Shown: positions 1 through 8,151, counted from the stretch's first letter. The stretch: DNA of 64,000 nt from Ardenticatenaceae bacterium (GCA_020634495.1 JACKBR010000018.1:27969-91968); one strand, 5' to 3'. Notes: generated by a model from the letters alone, not told the origin. Made by a program: numbers and translations.

Positions 1-505
1 CCATTTTGTGCTTTATTGTTTCCGTAATCAGGTTGACGTCCACCGTGTACGAGACTTTCCATGAAACGGTGACAGGAATGCCATCCGCCGTGCGAATGTT
101 TTCTAATTTTCCTTTGGCCGTTAGGGATTTTTTGGGAATTGTCCCTCGGACTTCTTCGTACCAATGAAGGCGCACCAGGTAGGGATCGTTGATTGTAAAT
201 ACCCGTCGTCCAAAAGGAATCCAGCCTGGCTTGCGTGTGCGCTGGAGCTGGCGCACTGGCTCTGGTTCTGGGCTAACTGCAAAGCGTAGGAAGCTATTGT
301 TGATACGGTTGAAAATGACGCCTACTTCCATTTCATCCACCAGTGCTCCCCGGCGAAATGCAAACAGAACGGCCGTAACAAATAAAAAAACTATGAAAAA
401 CAGCAGGGCAATGCCTAATGCACCAAACGCTTCGTAAGTTGCGATAGTGACAAATCCTGCAAATAAAATAGCTGCGCCAAGAATTAGGGGATTTCTTAAG
501 TTCAT
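1..505 (-). CDS. SPFH/band-7 domain membrane protein (partial, C-terminus outside window)
   Basis: Reading from the ATG at 505 there are 168 open codons to the window edge with no stop, so the C-terminus is missing. A strong Shine-Dalgarno (GGGAGGT) lies just upstream of the ATG. Residues about 7-52 form two hydrophobic segments (a hairpin or two membrane spans). The following part resembles the start of an SPFH (stomatin/prohibitin/flotillin) domain, including the typical R-T-A-D-G-I-P-V-T-V stretch near residue 141. SPFH proteins form ring-like membrane scaffolds that often recruit proteases or organise lipid domains; this role is family knowledge, not seen here. The gene is divergent from the 914-2837 group across a roughly 400-bp regulatory gap. 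Confidence 0.7.
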   Translation of the reverse strand, partial: MNLRNPLILGAAILFAGFVTIATYEAFGALGIALLFFIVFLFVTAVLFAFRRGALVDEMEVGVIFNRINNSFLRFAVSPEPEPVRQLQRTRKPGWIPFGRRVFTINDPYLVRLHWYEEVRGTIPKKSLTAKGKLENIRTADGIPVTVSWKVSYTVDVNLITETIKHKM

Positions 506-670
506 GTTTACCTCCCAACGTGTGTTGAAACATTGAATGGAACAAGGTGTAGAACGCTGTTCAGATTGTAAACGGCGGACAGGCAATTTCCAAGCATTTG
601 TAAGGGATGTCAGCAAACTGTCGGGAAATAGTGATTGGTTGGGGTAGGGATAGCAAATTTGCCAAAAGTA

Positions 671-699
671 TTGACAAAGTGGCTGCATTAGACTATCAT
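671..699 (+). promoter_or_regulatory. Sigma-70-type promoter
   Basis: A perfect -35 box TTGACA (671-676) is followed by a 17-bp spacer and TATCAT (694-699, 5 of 6 matches to TATAAT). It points rightward to the 914 ORF and the SRPBCC fusion gene. The predicted transcript start, near 706, falls inside the operator-like repeat at 699-732, a position typical for repression. Confidence 0.55.
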
Positions 700-732
700 C
701 TAATAAGTTAGACGCTTATCTAATAGGTTAGA
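699..732. promoter_or_regulatory. Twin 14-bp operator-like repeat
   Basis: Two nearly identical 14-mers lie at 699-712 (TCTAATAAGTTAGA) and 719-732 (TCTAATAGGTTAGA). Each is an imperfect palindrome and their centres are 20 bp (two helical turns) apart. They sit directly at and after the -10 box of the promoter at 671-699. Related half-sites (CATTAGAC at 688, CCTAACG at 739) flank them. This geometry fits two dimers of a repressor (TetR, MarR or ArsR type). The regulator itself is not identified. The rest of the 506-913 gap shows only a small GGAAAC-TC-GTTTCC palindrome (858-871). Confidence 0.5.
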
Positions 733-913
733 TGGCTGCCTAACGACCCTATTGTACCAGCTCGGTTCTGAAAGCCAAAAAGATTTTTGAATGATAGCCG
801 TTTGAATATTAGCTTATCCCGGCGCTCTTTTTGGCCACCATCAACTGCATCATTGTGGGAAACTCGTTTCCAAACCATTTATTAACCAACAGAAAATTGT
901 GTAGGAGGCTACC

Positions 914-1024
914 ATGAATCTTTTACATCCAGACACATTTTATGAACACAATCGTGAGTATCAAAAACAACGTCTTGAGGAGAGCCAGAAATTGGGAGCT
1001 TATTTTATTGGGCTCAGTCGATGA
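914..1024 (+). CDS. Small hypothetical protein (36 aa)
   Basis: An ATG at 914 follows an excellent Shine-Dalgarno (AGGAGG, 903-908, 5-nt spacing) and runs 36 codons to TGA. The peptide is hydrophilic at its start, then rich in Glu/Gln/Lys/Arg (likely a short helix), with a slightly hydrophobic end. It has no recognisable domain. It lies between the promoter at 671 and the SRPBCC fusion gene 33 bp downstream, so it is probably the first gene of that operon or a leader peptide. The ribosome-binding site is the main argument that it is translated. Confidence 0.5.
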   Translation: MNLLHPDTFYEHNREYQKQRLEESQKLGAYFIGLSR

Positions 1025-1057
1025 GCGCGTAAGAGGCGCATATAAATGGAGGATGAC

Positions 1058-2269
1058 ATGGGAAATACAACAGAATTGACATTTTCACAACTGGTTGAGG
1101 CTGCGCCAACGGCCGTTTACTATGCACTTACAAACGGAGCTGCTTTGCGAGAATGGCTGTGTACCAATTCGCAGGTTTCCACCAGAGTGGGTGGTCGCCT
1201 CTTTCTCTACTGGCAGCAAGGTTATTATGCCTGCGGCGAGTTCAAAGAGTTGGTGCCTGACGAAAAAGTGGTTTATCAATGGCAGGGGCGGGGCGAAACG
1301 GCCGTTTCTACCGTAGCCATCACCCTGAAACCAGAAGGTGAAAGCACAAAAGTAAGCCTGGCTCACAGCGGATTGTCAGCCGGAGAAGACGCTGCCGAAA
1401 TGCGGCAGGGTATCAAAGAAGGCTGGGAAGCGGGTCTGGCTAATTTGAAAGCGGTTTTAGAAACTGGTTTGGATAAGCGAGTGTATGACCAGGCCTTTTT
1501 AGGTATTTTGATTTCTGGACAGATTTCAGCAGAGCAGGCGGTGGAGATGGGCATTGACGCTGAGGGCGGCATTACCATAAGTGGCACAATGGCCGAGACG
1601 GGCGCTGCTGCGGCTGGCTTGCAGAACAATGACATCATTGTGGACATGGGTGGAAGTCAGACCAAAGATTTTCGCTCATTGCAGGCAGCCATACGGCCGT
1701 ATCGCGCTGGTGATAAAGTGAAAGTAACCTACTTTCGAGATGGAACTCGTGAGCAAACCGTTCTTGAACTGTCGAGCCGTCCTGTGCCTACCATACCCGA
1801 ATCGCCCAGTGATTTGGCTGAAGCGGTTAAGGAGCTGTACGCCGAATTAACCCAAGAATTGAATGAGGTTCTGGCTGGAGTCACCGAGGCAGAAGCAAAT
1901 TATCGGGCCGATGACGAAGGCTGGAATGCCAAAGAAATTCTGGCCCATTTAATTACCACAGAGCGGGGCACCCAGATGGGCGCAGCAACGCGCATTACTG
2001 ATGGGGTGCTGGACGGTTTTCCAAACAATCCGCCCGCCTGGGTTCGATCGGTTACGGCCGTTTATCCGACATTAGCTGACATGGTTGCATTGTGGGAACG
2101 TACAAACGCAGAGTCAGTGGCCCTGTTGGCCAATCTGCCCCAAGCTCTCGTCGAGCGCAAAGCGACCTATTTTGGCATTGGCAATACATACTTAAATGGC
2201 TTGCCACCACATACCCGCGCTCACTTTGCCGAAATTCAAGGTGTCATTGCGGCAGCGCGGGAATCGTGA
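1058..2269 (+). CDS. SRPBCC-PDZ-DinB three-domain fusion protein
   Basis: The product has about 403 residues in three parts. Residues 1-130 look like an SRPBCC (AHSA1/START-like) ligand-binding domain. Residues about 150-240 look like a PDZ domain, with an A-A-A-G-L-x-x-N-D-I-I stretch typical of PDZ in HtrA/RseP-like proteins. Residues about 250-400 resemble a DinB four-helix bundle, with the common G-W-x-x-K-E-I-L-A-H-L motif and a late H-T-R-A-H pair that could complete a metal site. The start at 1058 is preferred because GGAGGA (1048-1053) sits at ideal spacing; an in-frame ATG at 1046 overlaps that site. DinB-like proteins are often metal-dependent thiol transferases; substrate unknown. 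The combination of all three domains is unusual. Confidence 0.7.
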   Translation: MGNTTELTFSQLVEAAPTAVYYALTNGAALREWLCTNSQVSTRVGGRLFLYWQQGYYACGEFKELVPDEKVVYQWQGRGETAVSTVAITLKPEGESTKVSLAHSGLSAGEDAAEMRQGIKEGWEAGLANLKAVLETGLDKRVYDQAFLGILISGQISAEQAVEMGIDAEGGITISGTMAETGAAAAGLQNNDIIVDMGGSQTKDFRSLQAAIRPYRAGDKVKVTYFRDGTREQTVLELSSRPVPTIPESPSDLAEAVKELYAELTQELNEVLAGVTEAEANYRADDEGWNAKEILAHLITTERGTQMGAATRITDGVLDGFPNNPPAWVRSVTAVYPTLADMVALWERTNAESVALLANLPQALVERKATYFGIGNTYLNGLPPHTRAHFAEIQGVIAAARES

Positions 2270-2285
2270 TTATGGGAGAAAATTA

Positions 2286-2837
2286 ATGAAGCACCCAAGT
2301 AGAATAAAAGTATTGGAACCTTTTATCGTATTGATTATCGTTGCAGCTGCCATTGTCTATTTGTTAAACGCATTTAACAGCGGTAGTTGGCTTTGGTTTC
2401 AGGGCAGGGCTTCTGTTCTAGAGCCACCAACACGAATCGTAGTTGTAAATAATGGCGACCGCCTCGTCTTGCAGCCGGGCACAGATTATTATGATGAGCT
2501 GGCCGAAGCGACTGTGGAAGCGTTGAGCAAGTTTAGCAATACAGACCTGGTAAGCATTGGCCTTTCTGATCAGACGTTGACAGATTATGCCGAGGATGCT
2601 TTGGTTGTTGAGCTATATTTTGACAAGCCCTTACAGTTTAATACGCTGGCACGTTCTGGTGAACCAACACAGCTGTTGATCCCCATAGACGGCCGTCACG
2701 CTTCGGGCGCATACGTTTTTCGGGGCGCACAGGGAGAATGGTGGTTTGGTGCAGTGCGCATGGCTGATCCATCCCCCCTGTACACCGTCCTCCAGCAGAT
2801 GGGTTACAGTGCGGCCGTATTCCAAACAGCCGGTTAA
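2286..2837 (+). CDS. Membrane-anchored hypothetical protein
   Basis: The protein has 183 residues, with one N-terminal membrane segment (about residues 11-29) after a basic start and an exported soluble domain of about 150 residues. I recognise no family. The chosen ATG at 2286 has GGGAGA (2274-2279) upstream and lies 16 bp after the SRPBCC fusion gene. The longer frame from 2196 would overlap that gene and lacks a membrane anchor at its start. It is probably in the same operon as the fusion gene. Confidence 0.6.
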   Translation: MKHPSRIKVLEPFIVLIIVAAAIVYLLNAFNSGSWLWFQGRASVLEPPTRIVVVNNGDRLVLQPGTDYYDELAEATVEALSKFSNTDLVSIGLSDQTLTDYAEDALVVELYFDKPLQFNTLARSGEPTQLLIPIDGRHASGAYVFRGAQGEWWFGAVRMADPSPLYTVLQQMGYSAAVFQTAG

Positions 2838-2845
2838 AAATGGCA

Positions 2846-2890
2846 ACCTCCCGCAGGTAAACTTTTGAGAAGCAAAAACCTGCGGGAGGT
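2846..2890. repeat. 13-bp perfect inverted repeat
   Basis: Arms ACCTCCCGCAGGT (2846-2858) and ACCTGCGGGAGGT (2878-2890) are perfectly complementary, with a 19-nt loop. No T-run follows on either strand, so it is not a classical terminator. It starts 9 bp after a stop codon and ends 17 bp before the ATG of the 29-aa ORF at 2908. It could be an mRNA-stability hairpin or a dispersed palindromic repeat. Confidence 0.6.
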
Positions 2891-2907
2891 AAAACAAGGA
2901 GAGTTCC

Positions 2908-2997
2908 ATGTCTGATAAAAAAGCACCCACCAAAACGGCCGAATCCGATGAAAAACAGACAAATTGGCTCATTCAATGGTACATTACTATTCCTTAA
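2908..2997 (+). CDS. Small hypothetical protein (29 aa)
   Basis: An ATG at 2908 is preceded by AAGGAGA (2896-2902, 5-nt gap) and runs 29 codons to TAA. The first 18 residues are charged and polar (Lys, Thr, Glu, Asp). The last 11 are aromatic and aliphatic with two Trp, giving an amphipathic tail. There is no known family. The strong ribosome-binding site and position in a same-strand gene string support translation; the short length limits confidence. Confidence 0.4.
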   Translation: MSDKKAPTKTAESDEKQTNWLIQWYITIP

Positions 2998-3027
2998 ATT
3001 GAACGGTTTTAGACAAAGGAGAAAGTA

Positions 3028-3657
3028 ATGTCAGAGCTAGAGCTTGTTACGCGCCAGGTAGGGCCTTGGGGCATGAACACCTACGCCCTCATCTGCCCAA
3101 CCAGCCGTCAGAGCGTCCTCATTGACCCCGGCGATGATCCCGAAATCTTGGAAGCGATGCTCGCTGGCAGCCAGCCTGTGGCCATTTTGCTGACCCACAC
3201 CCACATAGATCATATTGGGGCGCTGCCTGCAATGCGCCAAAAGCTGGGCGTGCCCGTAATGGGCAACGATGGCCCGCACGAACCGGGCGGCAAAGATATT
3301 CAGGCCGACCGCTGGCTGCGGGATGGCGATACCGTCGCTGTGGGTGAACACACATTGCGGGCGGTGTATGCACCTGGCCACATTGGTGACCAAATCTGCT
3401 TTGTCATTGCAGCGGATCATCGCATTATTGTTGGCGACACTATTTTTGATGGCGGCCCTGGCCGCACCTGGTCTGGTGAGGGATTTAGAACCACCTTGCA
3501 GACGCTGCGCAACGTTGTTTTGCCCTGGCCAGATGATACAGTTTGTTATCCTGGGCATGGGCCGCATTTTCGCCTGGGAGATCGCCGGGAAGAAATTGAG
3601 GCATTTTTAGCCAAAGATCACGGCGACTTTTTTGGTGATGCGACCTGGGATATGTGA
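3028..3657 (+). CDS. Metallo-beta-lactamase-fold hydrolase (glyoxalase II-like)
   Basis: The 209-residue protein carries the H-x-H-x-D-H metal motif at residues 57-62, an A-P-G-H-I-G-D motif further on, an Asp in the G-D-T-I-F segment and a late Y-P-G-H-G-P-H motif. This is the full set of ligands for a two-metal site of the MBL superfamily. Length and motif spacing match cytoplasmic glyoxalase II-like thioester hydrolases. A Shine-Dalgarno (AAAGGAGA) precedes the ATG. The exact substrate cannot be read from the sequence. Confidence 0.85.
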   Translation: MSELELVTRQVGPWGMNTYALICPTSRQSVLIDPGDDPEILEAMLAGSQPVAILLTHTHIDHIGALPAMRQKLGVPVMGNDGPHEPGGKDIQADRWLRDGDTVAVGEHTLRAVYAPGHIGDQICFVIAADHRIIVGDTIFDGGPGRTWSGEGFRTTLQTLRNVVLPWPDDTVCYPGHGPHFRLGDRREEIEAFLAKDHGDFFGDATWDM

Positions 3658-3827
3658 CGTTTTTAGCGCACATGCTTTTCCTCTTCTCTATGGATTGGTG
3701 GGGATCAGATAATGAATCTGACATTTGGGGTTTGGGTCAAGTCTGATTCCCACTTTTCCGTATACAATAGTAAAGCTTGCGGTAAATGCCGCACAGAAAA
3801 TGCCATAAATTTGGAGTGGATTAGGGA

Positions 3828-5315
3828 ATGAATCAATCAGCACAGCCTTCGGGTATGCGGGGTTTTGTCATTGTTTGGCTGGGTCAGGTGGTGTCTATGT
3901 TGGGCACCGGCATGACCAATTTTGCCGTGTCGTTTTGGATTTTTCAGCAAACGGGGGAAGCGACTGCGCTCACCTGGGCTATCTTTTTCTTCATGGCTCC
4001 GAGCGTGTTGTTCAGTCCCATTGCCGGGGCAATTGTGGATCGTGCCAATCGCAAGATGGTGATGATCGTTAGCGATTTGCTGGCCGGTGTGGCGACCATA
4101 TTTTTGCTCTCGCTGTTGGCAGCCGACAGCCTGCAAATTTGGCACATTTATTTGGCGAACTTGTTGGCGGGGGCGGCCAATGCGTTTCAGTTTCCAGCTT
4201 ACTCAGCGGCCGTTACCATGATGCTGCCTAAGGAGCAATACGGCCGTGCGGCGGGCATGTTGTCTTTGGCAGGCTCCGCCTCTGGCATTTTGGCACCTGC
4301 TTTTGCCGGGGCGCTGCTTGGTCCAATTGGCTTAGTGGGCATCATGAGCATCGATGTCGTCACGTTTCTTTTTGCTATTTTCGCCCTATTCATTGTGTTC
4401 ATTCCTCAACCCGAAGTGACTCCTGAAGGCCGCACCGGGCAGGGCAGTTTGCTGCAAGAATCGGCATACGGCTTCCGCTATATTTTTCAACGACCCAGCC
4501 TGATTGGCTTGCAGATGGTCTTTTTCTTTATCAACTTCCTGGCAATGTTTGGCTTTGCAGTGATGGTGCCAATGATTTTGGCGCGCACAGGCAACAACGA
4601 GATCACTCTGGCCAGCGTGCAATCGGTTGGCGCGATTGGCGGCGTTGTGGGCGGTTTGCTGCTTAGCACCTGGGGCGGGCCGCGGCGCAAGGTGAACGGG
4701 GTGTTGATTGGCATGATTTGCGTCAGCATTTTTAGCCAGGCTTTGATGGGGGTAGGGCAAAGTGTCTTTATTTGGGCCACAGCCTCGTTTATGGGTCAAT
4801 TTATTATTCCTATTTTGAATGGGTCAAATCAGGCGATATGGCAGGCCAAAGTTGCGCCTGATGTACAGGGGCGTGTGTTTGCCGTGCGCCGGTTAATTGC
4901 TCAAATCACGGCTCCGTTGGCCACGGCGCTGGCTGGGCCGTTGGCTGACAGGGTGTTTGAGCCAGCGATGCAGCCAGATGGTGCCTGGGCTTCGATGTTT
5001 GGCTGGCTTGTGGGCACAGGCACGGGCGCTGGCATGAGCCTAATGTTTGTAATTACAGGTTTTATTGGGGTGGCGGTTGGACTGGGGGCTTATTTGTTCC
5101 CAGCCATTCGCAATGCAGAAGATTTGTTGCCGGATCATGAGGTGGTGGTGCAAACGGCCGTTCTCGAAAAACGTCTCAATGAGCTTACGCAACAAAGAAG
5201 GGAATTGCGTCACGCGCCCAACAGCCCGCAAAATCAGCAAGCCTTAAAAGCAATTGCCCTGGAAATGCGGCAAATTGGCTTAGACTATCCCCAGCAGCCA
5301 AAAAGTAAAAGATAA
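3828..5315 (+). CDS. MFS transporter (12-TM, exporter-like)
   Basis: The 495-residue protein has about twelve hydrophobic helices, with the MFS loop 2-3 motif seen as D-R-A-N-R-K after helix 2. The overall pattern resembles the MFS_3/EntS-like efflux branch: Q-V-V-S-x-L-G-T-G-M-T-N-F-A at the start, then S-I-x-S-P-I-A-G-A-I-V-D-R type residues. An unusually long hydrophilic tail of about 55 residues follows the last helix. Proteins of this branch usually export small molecules or siderophores; the substrate here is unknown. The start has GGGA upstream. The next gene, an ArsR-type regulator 105 bp downstream on the same strand, could control it. Confidence 0.8.
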   Translation: MNQSAQPSGMRGFVIVWLGQVVSMLGTGMTNFAVSFWIFQQTGEATALTWAIFFFMAPSVLFSPIAGAIVDRANRKMVMIVSDLLAGVATIFLLSLLAADSLQIWHIYLANLLAGAANAFQFPAYSAAVTMMLPKEQYGRAAGMLSLAGSASGILAPAFAGALLGPIGLVGIMSIDVVTFLFAIFALFIVFIPQPEVTPEGRTGQGSLLQESAYGFRYIFQRPSLIGLQMVFFFINFLAMFGFAVMVPMILARTGNNEITLASVQSVGAIGGVVGGLLLSTWGGPRRKVNGVLIGMICVSIFSQALMGVGQSVFIWATASFMGQFIIPILNGSNQAIWQAKVAPDVQGRVFAVRRLIAQITAPLATALAGPLADRVFEPAMQPDGAWASMFGWLVGTGTGAGMSLMFVITGFIGVAVGLGAYLFPAIRNAEDLLPDHEVVVQTAVLEKRLNELTQQRRELRHAPNSPQNQQALKAIALEMRQIGLDYPQQPKSKR

Positions 5316-5420
5316 ACCGGCTTTTTCAGACGTCAATGAGAAAATTTTGCACCGATATGTACTTCTGGTTTATAACTACAAGAAAATGTTTGACAATGAG
5401 AAACGTAGGAACAGGTCTAA

Positions 5421-6512
5421 ATGACTATTACACCGCAGTTAACTTGGGAAATCGGCACAGCCTATGACCTTTTTACTAGCCTGAATGTGGTTCACGATCC
5501 GGCACGTTATGGTTTGCGTGGCTCTTGGGCCGCCGGGGTGCGCTCCCGCTTGCCGGCGGAGCAGCGGGAATTTTTGCAAGGAGCCGTAGAAAAGCATCAT
5601 TTTTGGGCGATCCCCTGGTTGGCTAACCAGGACGGGCCAAAGAACAGCGCTGCAATCCTAAAAAAGCTTGCCGAAATTCCAGCAGAGAACAGGATGAAAG
5701 AGTTATCTGCCTGTTATATGGATGAGTCCTGGCAGGCGTTACTTTTCCGGGTGGCAGAGCAAGGCATGTGGGATGCAAAAGACAAAAAGCAATTGCGCTC
5801 ACTTTATACCGAGATGTATAGGAAGGAAAGTGGCAAAAGCAAAAAAATCTCTGATGATGAATTGGTTGCCACGCTGAATATTTGGGCAGATACGGCCGTT
5901 TACAGCCAAAAAATGCTCCAGGCCCTGCAAATCTATTATGATGTTTTCTTCAAAGAAGAAGAAGCCAGGATTATTAAGCCACTAGAAGCACGGGTAGCCG
6001 AAGCCAAAGCGGTGGCCAAGAAATTGGCCCTCCCAGAACTGCTTAACGAACTTTCCCAGGGACTCCGTTTTGAATTTGACAAAACCAAAGATATGGAAGA
6101 GCTCGTTATGATCCCTTCCTTTTGGACTACCCCACTGTCCATGTTTATCCCCTTTTCCAAAGATAACAAACGTTGGCTTTTCATGTTTGGCGGCCGTCCC
6201 GATGGCGTATCCCTTGTCCCCGGCGAAGTGGTGCCAGAACTGCTTTATCAAATGCTGAAAGCCCTGGCAGACCCCACCCGCCTGCGCATTTTGCGCTACT
6301 TATCAGAAGAACCGCTTACCCCTGCTGAACTGGCTCGCCGGTTGCGCCTGCGCCCCCCAACCGTTATTCATCACCTGGATGCCTTGCGGCTGGCCCGACT
6401 GGTACACGTAACCCTAAGTATGCAAGGTCGCCGCTATGAAGCCAGACACGAAGCCATCAAAACCGTTTGCACCATGCTAGAGGGCTTTCTCGATGGCGAG
6501 ACCTTCACCTGA
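5421..6512 (+). CDS. ArsR-family HTH regulator with large N-terminal domain
   Basis: The 363-residue protein ends in a winged helix-turn-helix (about residues 275-345) with the ArsR-type sequence A-L-A-D-P-T-R-L-R-I-L-R-Y-L and L-T-P-A-E-L-A. The first 270 residues are mostly helical and charged and resemble the DUF5937-type ligand domains found before such HTHs; this match is from memory. No Cys pair for metal sensing is visible in the HTH, so small-molecule or protein sensing is more likely. A regulatory role for the adjacent MFS gene is an inference from position. A convergent terminator pair follows. Confidence 0.75.
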   Translation: MTITPQLTWEIGTAYDLFTSLNVVHDPARYGLRGSWAAGVRSRLPAEQREFLQGAVEKHHFWAIPWLANQDGPKNSAAILKKLAEIPAENRMKELSACYMDESWQALLFRVAEQGMWDAKDKKQLRSLYTEMYRKESGKSKKISDDELVATLNIWADTAVYSQKMLQALQIYYDVFFKEEEARIIKPLEARVAEAKAVAKKLALPELLNELSQGLRFEFDKTKDMEELVMIPSFWTTPLSMFIPFSKDNKRWLFMFGGRPDGVSLVPGEVVPELLYQMLKALADPTRLRILRYLSEEPLTPAELARRLRLRPPTVIHHLDALRLARLVHVTLSMQGRRYEARHEAIKTVCTMLEGFLDGETFT

Positions 6513-6521
6513 AAAAGAAAA

Positions 6522-6546
6522 AGGTGATAGTCCCAGACTATCACCT
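6522..6546 (-). terminator. Intrinsic terminator of the pilus operon
   Basis: A perfect 11-bp stem (AGGTGATAGTC with GACTATCACCT) has a 3-nt loop. Read on the minus strand it is followed by a T-rich tract (the complement of 6511-6521). It lies downstream of the minus-strand pilin gene that ends at 6607. Confidence 0.75.
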
Positions 6547-6566
6547 AAATAACTTGAACCTAAACA

Positions 6567-6605
6567 AAAGGTGGCGAGGAAAATATTCCCCGCCACCTTT
6601 ATTTA
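6567..6605 (+). terminator. Intrinsic terminator between convergent genes
   Basis: A stem AAAGGTGGCG / CGCCACCTTT (6567-6576 with 6591-6600) is followed by a TTTATTTAT-like tract on the plus strand. It would stop transcription of the ArsR-type gene. The stem can also act on the opposite strand. Confidence 0.7.
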
Positions 6606-6606
6606 T

Positions 6607-8151
6607 CTATGGGACAGAATAAACAACGATTAATTCAGGCGCTGGTGGCTGGTTGTTTTGGCCAGCATCTGCGCTGTCAAAGCGGAATCTATCACGCTCA
6701 CCATCCCCATCATCATCCAATTGGAAGTGAATTCTAAACTGGGTGAACCCATTCCGGTTAACAAGGCCAAAGTTGCCTGCTCCCAGTGTGCCTGTTGACC
6801 AATCATCGCTGTTTACCGTTGGGCTGAGGACAATGACATTTGTTCCCGCTGCCCCGGCAATAAAGTCAGCCGCCTGCAATGTGTAACTGCCACTAAAACC
6901 AGCAGCTGGAGCAATATCAGCATATAAGACGCCTAAGCCAAAGTCGCCAAATGGTGTGCCGTCCTGGCCATTGCGCTGTTGCAGCCTGAGCTGCACGCTG
7001 GTAATCGTTGCATTTGCCGGAATTGCTGAGGTATCAAAACTCACAATGCTGACATACTTCTCATTATCATTGCCGTTATAGTCACCGGCAAATAAGCTGT
7101 TGCTGGTGTTGTTCGTTTGGTTCGGATCACCCGTGTTTGACGTACCGTCTTCACGAATATACCCATCATGGTTCGCATTACTGTACAGTGTCAAGGTAAC
7201 CGGTGGCGGCGAGGTTGGCGTGTCCGTAGGCACAGGCGTTGCCGTTGGGGTTACAGGTGTTGGGGTCGCTGTTGGCGAATAAGGCTGAATGTCAAAGTAA
7301 TTAAAATTAACCGAACCGCTTATTATGGAGAAGCGCACGATGTTAGAGCCCGCAAAAAGTTGGACTGAACTTACAACATCATTCGCCCAATCTTGCCAAC
7401 CATTTGTTGAACCTAGAGAAATTATTCCTGTGTCGTCGTTAAGAATTCCGTTGTTTACCGTAATGCGAATACGTGGGTTGCTGGTGCTAAGAGAAGCATT
7501 ACGAATTGTAAAATCAACACCGGCAGCCTCAGCAGCAATAATTTCATATTCAAGCCATTCACCATCTCTAACCCAGCCAATATTTAAATTGCCGCCAGTT
7601 GGATCGTTTTGAACACCCTGTAAATCTGGCCCTTCAGCGCCTACATCCGTACGGTAACCTACGCTTCCAGGGCCGCCGTCGTTGTTAACTTCTTGGAAGG
7701 CTACCCCAGCGCCACCGCAGCGAAAATCTTCCATTTGAACCCGAATTGAGCCATTGGCTGCTAAGTTGTGTGGTCCAAAACCGCAGGGCGTAGGCGATGG
7801 CGTATTGGTGGCCGTTGGTGTGACAGGCGTGTTAGATGGGGTGGGGGGATCGGCTGTGTTAGACGGCGCTGGCGGCGGTGACGTATTTGTAGCCGTTGGC
7901 GGTAACGGTGCACTTCCATCTGGCGTAGGGGTGCTGGTGAAAGTGGGGGGCGGTGTGTAATTTAGCAGAGAGGGAGGCGCAACCGGTGCCTGGGCAACAA
8001 AGCGCGAGAAAACTTCGCCAACCGCAGGCTGCATGAGGCTAACAATGGCTACAACGGCAATGCCAACGAGTATCAGGATGATGGCATATTCCACAAAGCC
8101 TTGTCCTGATTCGTTTGTTTGATTTGAGGTGCTATGTTCAACGGTTTTCAT
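6607..8151 (-). CDS. Flp-type pilin fused to CBM6 and DNRLRE domains
   Basis: The product has 514 residues. Residues 15-50 form an Flp-pilin-like segment: G-Q-G-F-V-E-Y-A then a long hydrophobic helix. A Thr/Pro linker follows (about 60-115). Residues about 125-290 resemble a CBM6 carbohydrate-binding beta-sandwich (V-Q-M-E-D-F early, D-G-E-W-L-E-Y-E mid). After a second Thr/Pro linker, residues about 320-514 look like a DNRLRE domain (D-G-Y-I-R-E start, S-F-D-T-S-A-I-P, L-R-L-Q), usually found in cell-surface proteins. A typical Flp pilin is only 50-80 residues, so this looks like a minor pilin or pilus-tip adhesin. It is the last gene of the minus-strand operon; GAGG precedes its ATG. Glycan binding is inferred from the CBM6 match. 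Confidence 0.7.
   Translation of the reverse strand: MKTVEHSTSNQTNESGQGFVEYAIILILVGIAVVAIVSLMQPAVGEVFSRFVAQAPVAPPSLLNYTPPPTFTSTPTPDGSAPLPPTATNTSPPPAPSNTADPPTPSNTPVTPTATNTPSPTPCGFGPHNLAANGSIRVQMEDFRCGGAGVAFQEVNNDGGPGSVGYRTDVGAEGPDLQGVQNDPTGGNLNIGWVRDGEWLEYEIIAAEAAGVDFTIRNASLSTSNPRIRITVNNGILNDDTGIISLGSTNGWQDWANDVVSSVQLFAGSNIVRFSIISGSVNFNYFDIQPYSPTATPTPVTPTATPVPTDTPTSPPPVTLTLYSNANHDGYIREDGTSNTGDPNQTNNTSNSLFAGDYNGNDNEKYVSIVSFDTSAIPANATITSVQLRLQQRNGQDGTPFGDFGLGVLYADIAPAAGFSGSYTLQAADFIAGAAGTNVIVLSPTVNSDDWSTGTLGAGNFGLVNRNGFTQFRIHFQLDDDGDGERDRFRFDSADAGQNNQPPAPELIVVYSVP

Noticed and set aside
3760..3770. TATACAAT box before the MFS gene
   Set aside because: No -35 element at acceptable spacing, so I do not call a promoter.
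7100..7960. Plus-strand Val/Gly-rich ORFs over the pilin gene
   Set aside because: They are the complement of Thr/Pro linker codons; the same artefact occurs at 14.7-15.3, 32.7-33.1 and 50.7-51.2 kb.
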